From positions 29,208 through 93,207 of the forward strand of contig CANQXS010000009.1 in assembly GCA_947627875.1 (NCBI GenBank): 64,000 nt of DNA, read 5' to 3'. Of this stretch, positions 20,352 to 29,000 are shown one piece after another (position 1 is the stretch's first letter; each line of letters opens with the position of its first letter). The position numbers and the translations under genes were made by a program. The notes under the pieces were generated by a model. That model was not told the DNA's origin. It did not search any database and saw nothing but the letters and a program-made list of their open reading frames with translations. This stretch comes from an uncultured Clostridia bacterium. GTDB taxonomy: Bacteria > Bacillota > Clostridia > Oscillospirales > Ruminococcaceae.

Positions 20352-22163
20352 TTATTCGCCTATGCGCATCGCGACCTCTGCCGCAGTCTCCTTCGCCAGC
20401 CTTTTTAGCTCCGAGGCGCTCATCTCGCCGTTTTGCCCCAAAATTTCGTTTCGCGCGTTGAATATCGGGGAGATGTATTCAATAGGTCTGCATCGCCATT
20501 CTACATAGCAGTTTTCGTCGGGCTCGAGCTCCGGATATAAGTCGCTCTCGGGGACGACGCCCTTAATATCGCCATTGTAAACGTCGAATAAAAACTCCAA
20601 GAACTTGACCGCGTTGCCGTAGTTCGGCGACTGCGGGTTCATCAGATACACGTTCGCAGTGAGCATCGTAACGCTGTCGCCGAAGGGCATCTTCTTTCTG
20701 TTGCCGGTCGGATTGTCGTTGAAATACTTAAACAGCTTATAGAGCTCGTCGCCGCTCGGGTCGGAATACCTCGCCTCGGCGACATCTACGTTTTCCGCAA
20801 GGTAGATATTCTCCGAAACGACCAGCGAATAGCTGAAATTGCTGCCGTTCTCGGGAAAGTTTTCTTCGGAGCAGTAATTCGAAATGCTTATCGGTACGCC
20901 GAAATACTTCCCGTCGCAGCTCACTACCGCTTCGACGGTTTTGTTGCCCGAGATTCTGGAGTTCAGGCTTTCTACCGTCTTTAGGTCGACGAAGGTTCCG
21001 GCGCTCAGGTAGTTCTGAAATCCGGTCCCCGCATTGAATATATCGAAATCCGAGTCGCCCGCCATAAGCTTTACCGTGCGCTTGTCGTCATCGGTTTTTG
21101 CGATCCCGACCAAAATTCCCGACTCTTTTTCAAAGGCGTAAATAATGTCGTCCGAGGCGTGCCCGAGTATCGTTATGCTTTCGGGAGGGTTCAGATAGTC
21201 GTAGATAATGCATTCATCGCCTGCGGTCGAGACCGCCCAGACGATGTTTTCATATATGCCGACGAAAAACTCGGTCCCGTATTTTGCGGCGATATGATAT
21301 CTGTTGAGGACGATGCTGTCGGTGTCGGAAAGGGAGTATTCGGCAATCATGCAGGGGTCGTCGATAGCCGTGTCGTCTTTAAACGCCGCCCCGTAAGGCA
21401 CACCGAACATAATCGCGGTATCGGTCTTTTGGGAGTAGACGACTCCGGGATAGTATCTTGTATCAAGCTCCTGAAGCGATTTGCTCTTGCCGGTCTCGGG
21501 GTCGTACTCGCTGAGCTGCATATAGCCGAAAACGGCGTTCTCGGTTACCGAAAGCAGCTTGTCGCCCTTATACGGGAAGAAGCTTATCCCGTAGTTCGGA
21601 GCGGGTTTTGAAAGAGTCTGCTCCTTGGTCTCGCGGGAATAAATCAGTATGTTTGTCTCGATGAGCTTTTCGCCCTTAGTCACGCATTTAAAGACGGCAT
21701 AGCTGTCGGTGACCTCCATCTCCTCGACCAAATCGATGCTTTCTATCGGGAACGGTATATCGTCAGTGCTGCCCGACGAAGGGTCGTATTCCGATAGGAG
21801 AGCATCGCCGAGGAAATAGGTATAGAGCTTCCCGCCGTGGGCAGAGATTGCCGAAGCTGAGGCGTCGAACAGCTTTCCTGATTCGCCGGATTTAATGTCG
21901 AGGAAATATACCGCCCCCTCTGTCAGGAGGTACAGCGCAGTTTCGATTTGTGCAATATCCTTGATTTCTGCCGCGGGAACGGGCAGAGCGAGCCCTTCGG
22001 CAGGGGATACGGCGTAGTATTTAACGCTCCTGCCGAAAACCGAGCTTGTGTTCGAGACGGTTTTCGACGGGCTTTCGTCGGGCCTGTGCATCGACTCTGA
22101 GCTTTCGGAGCAGGCGGTTAAAATCAGCAAAACTGCCGTAACGGCGGCAAAAAATCTTTTCAT
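20352..22163 (-). CDS. Secreted lipoprotein: propeller-like N-terminus plus partial solute-binding-protein-like C-terminus
   Basis: Lipobox LLILTAC; SBP-like DIFNAGTGFQNYLSAGTFVDL and GNAVKFLEFLFD. Confidence 0.65.
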   Translation of the reverse strand: MKRFFAAVTAVLLILTACSESSESMHRPDESPSKTVSNTSSVFGRSVKYYAVSPAEGLALPVPAAEIKDIAQIETALYLLTEGAVYFLDIKSGESGKLFDASASAISAHGGKLYTYFLGDALLSEYDPSSGSTDDIPFPIESIDLVEEMEVTDSYAVFKCVTKGEKLIETNILIYSRETKEQTLSKPAPNYGISFFPYKGDKLLSVTENAVFGYMQLSEYDPETGKSKSLQELDTRYYPGVVYSQKTDTAIMFGVPYGAAFKDDTAIDDPCMIAEYSLSDTDSIVLNRYHIAAKYGTEFFVGIYENIVWAVSTAGDECIIYDYLNPPESITILGHASDDIIYAFEKESGILVGIAKTDDDKRTVKLMAGDSDFDIFNAGTGFQNYLSAGTFVDLKTVESLNSRISGNKTVEAVVSCDGKYFGVPISISNYCSEENFPENGSNFSYSLVVSENIYLAENVDVAEARYSDPSGDELYKLFKYFNDNPTGNRKKMPFGDSVTMLTANVYLMNPQSPNYGNAVKFLEFLFDVYNGDIKGVVPESDLYPELEPDENCYVEWRCRPIEYISPIFNARNEILGQNGEMSASELKRLAKETAAEVAMRIGE

Positions 22164-22239
22164 AGCGACCTCCTTGGGCGATTTTATGCTTTTATTATGC
22201 ATTCTTCCCCAAGGTAAGAGTCAATACCCGAAGCGCAAG

Positions 22240-22257
22240 TTTGTCGGTTCCGACAAA
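22240..22257. promoter_or_regulatory. Perfect inverted repeat upstream of the lipoprotein gene
   Basis: TTTGTCGG-TT-CCGACAAA. Confidence 0.5.
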
Positions 22258-22421
22258 TCGGCGCTCAAAAATTCGTCGGTTTGACATAGCATAGCGGCGC
22301 AAAAACAGGCTCTTTCACTCAGAAATCGCGATCCCTTCGGCATACATTTTGCCGACGGCGCGCCGATCATTGATACGAAATCCGAACAAATGCCTGATCG
22401 AAATTTAGTATTTTGCAAAAA

Positions 22422-22452
22422 AACGGCTCCCTTCAAGGAAGCTGTTTCTTTT
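22422..22452 (-). terminator. Terminator of the ZIP transporter gene
   Basis: Minus strand AAACAGCTTCC-TTGAA-GGGAGCCGTTTTTTT. Confidence 0.65.
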
Positions 22453-23302
22453 ATACATAAATCACTATCAGCCCTACGACCATTCCTATCAGTATCGCGA
22501 AGGCGGGCTTTTTTGAGCGCCACATCAAAAACGCCTCGGGGACGAGCTCTCCGAATACGACGTATATCATCGCGCCCGCCGCAAACGACAGCGACAGGCA
22601 GAGCGACGACGGACCGAGCCCTCCGACTGCGTAGCCCAAGAGCGCTCCGATTATAGTAGGCGCGCCGCTGAGCGCGGTAACGAGTATCGCTCTGAGGCGG
22701 GGCATTCCGCCCGAAATCAGCGGGACCGACACCGCCATACCCTCGGGTATGTTATGGAGCCCGATGACTATCGCCATCACGAGCCCGCCCCTGTCCATAA
22801 CGCCCTCTGCGCCGGTGTATGAAACGCCGATGACCATTCCCTCGGGGAGGTTGTGAAGCGCTATGGCGCACGCCATTATTATCCCCGCAACGAACATCTC
22901 GCGCCAGTTGCCGGTCTCGCGGTGATGGCTGTAGTGGTCGCTGTGGATCAGCTCGCCGAGGTCGTCGGCGGTCTCTGGGTGATTCGCGTCGATATGAACG
23001 ACTTCGCGGTTGGTGTTTTTATCTATCAGGCGGTTTAAGAGGAATACCGTGATATATCCGATAAACAGCCCCACTATCGTTAAGATCAGGAAGAAAAGGC
23101 TGTTTTCGGAATTCGGGCTGAGCGCGTCGGCAATAAGGTCGAAGCAGACTATCGAGAGCATAACTCCTCCCGCAAAGCTCAGAAACAGACTGACCGTTTT
23201 TGAGGAGTCGCGGCGTGCAAAGCCCCCGATGAGCCCTCCGAGACCCGTCCCGAGGACTCCGGATATAAACGTTACGATGATTATCCAAACAAATACCGGC
23301 AT
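22451..23302 (-). CDS. ZIP family metal (zinc/divalent cation) transporter
   Basis: HNLPEGMVIGVSYTG, GLHNIPEGMAVSVPL motifs; His-rich loop HSDHYSHHRETG. Confidence 0.92.
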   Translation of the reverse strand: MPVFVWIIIVTFISGVLGTGLGGLIGGFARRDSSKTVSLFLSFAGGVMLSIVCFDLIADALSPNSENSLFFLILTIVGLFIGYITVFLLNRLIDKNTNREVVHIDANHPETADDLGELIHSDHYSHHRETGNWREMFVAGIIMACAIALHNLPEGMVIGVSYTGAEGVMDRGGLVMAIVIGLHNIPEGMAVSVPLISGGMPRLRAILVTALSGAPTIIGALLGYAVGGLGPSSLCLSLSFAAGAMIYVVFGELVPEAFLMWRSKKPAFAILIGMVVGLIVIYV

Positions 23303-23403
23303 AAAGCATCTCCGAAATACTGGTTTTTGCCTATTATATCACCGCGCGGCGGAATATTCAATATAAAACAGTTACAACATGATTCGGCAAATTGCGCAAA
23401 ACA

Positions 23404-23433
23404 TTGACAAATAAGCTAAAAATGTGGTATAAT
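23404..23433 (+). promoter_or_regulatory. SigA-type promoter
   Basis: TTGACA (23404), 18-bp spacer, TATAAT (23428). Confidence 0.7.
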
Positions 23434-23489
23434 CCGAACGGAAGCATTTTGAAAGGCAAAATGCGAAAAAATTTACAGGAGGAATCACT

Positions 23490-23855
23490 ATGGGCAAATT
23501 TGTTGTTAAGAACACTGCGACCGGCGTTAAGTTCGACCTCAAGGCCGGCAACGGCGAAGTCATCGCGACGAGCGAGGTATATGGCGCCGAGGCTGCCTGC
23601 CTGAACGGCATAGAGAGCGTCCGCAAGTGCTGCGAGGGCGGCGTTGAGGACCAGACCGTCGAGGGCTTCGAGACCGTTAAGAATCCGAAGTTCGAGGTCT
23701 ATACCGATAAGGCGGGCGAGTTCAGGTTCAGGCTGAAAGCGCGCAACGGCGAGGTCATCGCTGTAAGCGAGGGCTATAAGACCAAGCCGAGCTGCCTCAA
23801 CGGAATCGAGAGCGTAAAGAAGAACGCCCCCGAAGCAGAGGTCGTAAAGGAATAA
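23490..23855 (+). CDS. Tandem DUF1508 (YegP-like) protein
   Basis: Two copies of the F.LKA.NGEVIA.SE.Y..K..CLNGIESV motif. Confidence 0.9.
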   Translation: MGKFVVKNTATGVKFDLKAGNGEVIATSEVYGAEAACLNGIESVRKCCEGGVEDQTVEGFETVKNPKFEVYTDKAGEFRFRLKARNGEVIAVSEGYKTKPSCLNGIESVKKNAPEAEVVKE

Positions 23856-24060
23856 TACAAAACCCGAGAAGCGGCTCCCGAAGGATGCAAGGGGGTCGCT
23901 TTTTGCATCCGGTGGGCGGATATAGTAGGAGAAATCGTTCATTTGGGGAGACAATGCAGTGCAGTCAGTACGGATTGCGCAAGACGTTAACTTTGCATTC
24001 CCCTTGCAATTTTCTTTTCCGAATGATATAATACCCTTAGTTAATATTTTGGAGGCGAGT

Positions 24061-24537
24061 ATGAAACAGCCCGAAAAAACCAACGCCATGCGCATTCTCG
24101 ACCGCCTCGGCGTGGCGTATACCGTCCACTTTTACGCCGATACCGACGCCGTCGGAGGGGTCGACGTTGCAAACGCCCTCGGAGAAAACCCCGAGCAGGT
24201 CTTTAAAACGCTCGTAACGCGGTCAGGCGGAAACATAAACTACGTTTTTATGCTGCCGGTGAACTGCGAACTCGACCTTAAAAAGGCTGCGAAAGCCGTG
24301 AGCGAGAAGAGCATCGAGATGATAAAGTCAAAAGAGCTCCTTCCGCTGACGGGGTATGTCCACGGCGGCTGTTCGCCGATAGGTATGAAAAAGCAGTTCC
24401 GCACAGTAGTCGACGAAACGGCGCAGCTCTTCGAAACGATAATGTTCAGCGCCGGAAAAATCGGCTTTCAGCTCGAGACCTCTCCCGAGGGGCTGAGCAG
24501 GGCGATACCTTTCGATTACGCAGATATCTGCGTTTAG
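24061..24537 (+). CDS. ybaK: Cys-tRNA(Pro)/Cys-tRNA(Cys) deacylase YbaK
   Basis: YbaK-type editing domain: EQVFKTLVT, LPVNCELDLKKAAKA, GYVHGGCSPIGMKKQF. Confidence 0.92.
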   Translation: MKQPEKTNAMRILDRLGVAYTVHFYADTDAVGGVDVANALGENPEQVFKTLVTRSGGNINYVFMLPVNCELDLKKAAKAVSEKSIEMIKSKELLPLTGYVHGGCSPIGMKKQFRTVVDETAQLFETIMFSAGKIGFQLETSPEGLSRAIPFDYADICV

Positions 24538-24576
24538 CGGCACTCGGTCCGCAAATAAACTTTCAAGGAGGCAAAT

Positions 24577-25956
24577 ATGCTTGCACTGATACTGTTTATA
24601 CTCATATATGCTGCGGCGCTCGCGCTCTGCGTTTATTTCGCCGTAAAGAGGAACTGGCTCAAGTCCTGCGTTTCGGCGATGGCCGCGCTTATCCCGCTGC
24701 CGCTGTCATATTCGATGGCGAAAAAATTCGTAGGAGCCTTCGGCGCGTCGCTCTCGGGCGCCCTGAAGGAGGGCTTTTTGCAGCTTTTAAACCTCAGGAA
24801 CGACATTATGCTCCGCGATGAGGCGCTTTTAAGGGTATCTTCTTACGCCGTAAACGCTATACTCGGGATAGCTGCGTTTTGGCTCTGCTTCCTTGCGCTT
24901 TGGGGGATGCTCACGCTGATAAAGCATTTCATAATCTTCGGGGTCATCATAAATAAGGACTACAAATCGTATGACCCGCCGAAGAAGCTCCCGATCCTCA
25001 GCGCGGCTTTCTCGCTTGTATCCTTCGGAGCGGTCACCTTTGCGCTTCTGTTCCCGCTCGGCGCGGCTTCGGACATAGCCGCCTCCGCGGCGAAGGTCTG
25101 CGACTACCGCCTGCCGGCTTCGGTCATAAACAACCCGATAGGCAGGGTTTACGGCATAGCCGGACGCGGATTCTTCGACAGCCTGACCGAGATCGAGGGC
25201 GTCACCGAATTTGTGAACAGCGACGAGGCTCAGCGCGGAGCCGAGATCTATATAGCTCTGAGAAAGGTCGCCGAGGGAGCCGACTCCGACGACAGCAGCA
25301 TCGACAGGATATCCGGCTCGCTGAAAAGCTCGTATCTTATGACCGACCTCACGAGCGAGATAGCGGCAAACGCTGCCAACAGCTGGAAAAACGGCAGGAG
25401 ATATATGAACATAACCCCGAAGCTTCCCGACGGCAGAAGCGGCGAGCTTGTAAGGGACGTTCTCGAAATTATGAGCGGCTGGGAGCGCGAAAACCTCATT
25501 CAGGACATCGACACCGCGATAAACGTATATAAGCTTCTCCGCGAAAAGGAAATAACCCGCCTCAGCGACGGCGAGGCGCTCTTTGCGGCGCTCTCGGAGG
25601 AGGAATTCGATAAGGAGCTTTTCGCAGTTCTTTCTAAAAGCCGCGATTTCATCGCGGTAATACCGAAGGTGCTTCGCTTCGGGATAGGCACCGCAGTCGA
25701 CGCTATGGAGATGGAGATGAACGACGATTACATAGTCGAGCTCGACGCGGCCTCTTTGAGCGAGCAGGACTGGCAAAGAGAGGCTTCGGCTTTTTCGCTG
25801 CTGATATCGAGAATGAAGACTATGAGCGAGGGGAACACCGACACACTCGGGCTCCTTGCAGACCTCTATTCCGTGAGGGACAGCAAGCTCATCGGAAACG
25901 TTCTTATAAACCTGCTGATACAGATTCTTTACAATCTTCAGCTCGCGGCGGGGTAA
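24577..25956 (+). CDS. Hypothetical multi-TM membrane protein (possibly CvpA-like N-terminus)
   Basis: Four hydrophobic segments in first 180 aa, helical soluble C-terminus; RBS AAGGAGG. Confidence 0.6.
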   Translation: MLALILFILIYAAALALCVYFAVKRNWLKSCVSAMAALIPLPLSYSMAKKFVGAFGASLSGALKEGFLQLLNLRNDIMLRDEALLRVSSYAVNAILGIAAFWLCFLALWGMLTLIKHFIIFGVIINKDYKSYDPPKKLPILSAAFSLVSFGAVTFALLFPLGAASDIAASAAKVCDYRLPASVINNPIGRVYGIAGRGFFDSLTEIEGVTEFVNSDEAQRGAEIYIALRKVAEGADSDDSSIDRISGSLKSSYLMTDLTSEIAANAANSWKNGRRYMNITPKLPDGRSGELVRDVLEIMSGWERENLIQDIDTAINVYKLLREKEITRLSDGEALFAALSEEEFDKELFAVLSKSRDFIAVIPKVLRFGIGTAVDAMEMEMNDDYIVELDAASLSEQDWQREASAFSLLISRMKTMSEGNTDTLGLLADLYSVRDSKLIGNVLINLLIQILYNLQLAAG

Positions 25957-26017
25957 CCGCAGACGAAGCCGGAACCGCTTAGAAAATGCATAGTTGTTGA
26001 AGATTAGATACAAAAAA

Positions 26018-26050
26018 CTCTCCGGCAGGAATCCCGCCGGAGAGAATTTT
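26018..26050. terminator. Convergent bidirectional terminator
   Basis: CTCTCCGGC-AGGAATCCC-GCCGGAGAG followed by AATTTTT. Confidence 0.8.
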
Positions 26051-26070
26051 TATGCTTTTTCGGCTTTCGG

Positions 26071-29000
26071 TTATCCTTCGATGAAGGATACCTCGCGCCT
26101 GCCCTCTACGGGCTGTTCGATTTCGACCTGCTCGCCTTCGTCTTCGGTCGGGACATCAACTGTTCCCGTATTGAAGTTATATCCGCAGACGGAGCAGACT
26201 CCGTTGACAAAGTAGTGCGGAGCGTAGTCGAGCGTGGTGCTGCAGAAGGCGCAGTTTCTCCAGTGATCGGCGTTGCTGTATCTCCAAGCGCCGGCTTCGT
26301 GGTAATGAGTCCAGGGGACTACCGACGGCGTTACGTCGAGATACATAAGCGCGTAGGTAGAGAACCTGTCGGTCTTGAAGGTAACGGTGTTCGGGTCGCT
26401 GTCGAGGTCGGAAAGAACGCTCGCCTTGCCCTCGTGGACTCTTACTACCGCAAATTCCCTGCCGGTGGCTCTGAGAGCCTCGGGAACGGTTATAACAAGG
26501 GTAATCGGGTTCTTGAGCTCGTGGATATCGGTTTCGGTGGCGCCGATCTTCTTTGAAAGCTCGATGTCGAGGTATTCGGCAACGGTGTAGTCGCCGGCGG
26601 CTTCCTCGGCAGCCTTAACGTCGCTCTCGGAGACGGTATCGTTCGCTCCGCTCACGGCGAGGACTATCTCGACCTCTTCGCCTTTCTCTACGGCAGCCTT
26701 ATCCTCTTCGGTAAGGACTTCCTCTTCGAGCGCCTTAGCGTCGGCGGCGGGGAGAGCCGTTGCGGGAGCTCCGCCTTCGGTCTCAACGTCGGTATTTACG
26801 TCGCCGGGTTCAACAAGCTTTGTGCCTTCGGCAGTCCTTGTATCCTTGGCACCGCAGCCGTTGTCGCAGACGGCGGTCTCGGTTCCGTCGGATTCTAACG
26901 TCGCGTCGTTGTTATAAACGTATTTAGTGAAGCTGTGACCGAGGGCGCTGTCTTTGACTTCTCTTTCTTCGGAGAGCGCACCGCAGACGTCGCATTTTGC
27001 CTGTTCAACAGCGTTTTCGGTGCAGGTGGCTTCCTTTATAATCTCATAATTCGTGAAGATATGAGTGTGGAGCTTTGTGCCTTCGGCGGGTCTTGTATCC
27101 TTGGTGCCGCAGCCGCGGTCGCAGACGGCGGTCTCGGTTCCGTCGGATTCTAATGTCGCGTCGTTGTTATAAACGTATTTAGTGAAGCTGTGACCGAGGG
27201 CGCTGCCTTCGACTTCTCTCGGCTCGGAAGGCTCTCCGCAGACGTCGCACCTTGCCTGCTCAACAGCGTTCTCGGTGCAGGTTGCTTCCTTTATAATCTC
27301 ATAATTCGTGAAGATATGAGTGTGGAGCTTTGTGCCTTCGGCGGGTCTTGTATCCTTGGCACCGCAGCCGCGGTCGCAGACGGCGGTCTCGGTTCCGTCG
27401 GATTCTAATGTCGCGTCGTTGTTATAAACGTATTTAGTGAAGCTGTGTCCGAGGGCGCTGCCTTCAACTTCTCTCGGCTCGGAAGGCTCGCCGCAAACGT
27501 CGCACCTTGCCTGCTCAACTGCGTTTTCGGTGCAGGTGGCTTCCTTAACTATCTCGTATTTGGTGAAGCTGTGACCGTGGAACTGAGTGCCGGGAGCGGG
27601 TCTTGTATCCTTGGTGCCGCAGCCGTTGTCGCAGACGGCGGTCTCGGTTCCGTCGGCGTCCATAGTCGCGTCGTTGTTATAGACGTAGTTTGTGAAGCTG
27701 TGACCTAAAGCGGTGCCTTCCTCGGTCCATTCTCTTAAGGTGATGTGGCAGCGTTCGCATTCAGCCTGCATAACCGCGTCGGCAGTGCAGGTCGCGGGAG
27801 TCTTGACGGTGGGGATACCCTCGCTGTGGTCAAGAGCGCTGCCTTCGACCTCTCTTTCTTCGGAGAGGGTTCCGCAGATGTCGCAAGCTGCCTGCTCAAC
27901 GGCGTTATCGAGGCAGGTGGCTTCCTTTATGATCTTATAATTCGTGAACGTGTGAGAATGGAGCTTTGAGTCGGGAACCTCGCGGGTCTCAGAGGTTCCG
28001 CAGCCGTAGTCGCAGTATGCGATCTCAGTGGCGTTCTTATCGATGGTAGCGCCTTCGTAGGGCTGCCAATCGGTGAAGAGGTGTTCGGTCTTCGGATGCT
28101 CGGGATCGTCAACGGTCTCTAACGCCCCGCAAACGCTGCACTCGTGGGTCATTGTGCCGTTCTTCTGGCAGGTGGCGTCGTAGTTATATGAGAAATCTCC
28201 GTAGGTATGACCGGTTGCTTCGATCTTTCTGTAATCCTCTAAGTCGCAGACCTCGCATACATAGATGTTTGCGCCGGGCTCGAGGCAGCTCGCGGGTATT
28301 ACTTCCGAAGGAAGAGCGCCGTATTTATGGTCGTTGGTCTTGGGGATCATCTTATCTTCTTTTGTGGCGTCGCACTTCGAGCAGTGGATAGACTCGCTGC
28401 CTTCCTTGGCGCAGGTGGCTTCCTCATCGACGGTATAGTGGTCTTCCCAATCGTGACCGTCGGCGGGGTCTTCCTTATATTCGCGGAACTTGCAGACCTC
28501 ACATTCGCGGTAATGTCTGCCGGCTGCTACGCAAGTCGATTCTGTCTCGACCTGCCAATCGCCGAATTTATGCCCGGCGGGAACGGTGCGCTCTACCTGC
28601 TTTGTAGCGCCGCAGCCTTCGGCGGTGCAGACGTAAACGTCGGTATAAGAGCCGTCTACGGTGCAGCTTTCCTGAACGTTGACGACGGTCCTTGCGGGCT
28701 CGGTGCCGAAGGAGTGCTCTACGGTCTCCTCAACTTTGCACCACATATTGGTGCATTTTCTTGTGTGGCTTCCGTTGAGATTATCTACCCAAGGAGTGAA
28801 GGAATGCTGCGCTATAGCGGGTCTGGCGACATTTCCGCAGAGGGTGCATTCAAGGGCAGTTGTGCAGTCGTCGTCGTTTTCGTAGACATGCATCTGAGTC
28901 AATACATAGCCGCAGTCCTTGCAGGTCCTTGTGTGATTCAGATTGTTCTCCCTTTCGTAATTGCCGTAGTTGTGGGTGCCTCTCGGAAGGGAAGCGCCGC

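Noticed and set aside
26825-27845. CRISPR-like periodic repeats
   Set aside because: The 255-bp period, continuous reading frame and absence of unique spacers show a coding tandem repeat
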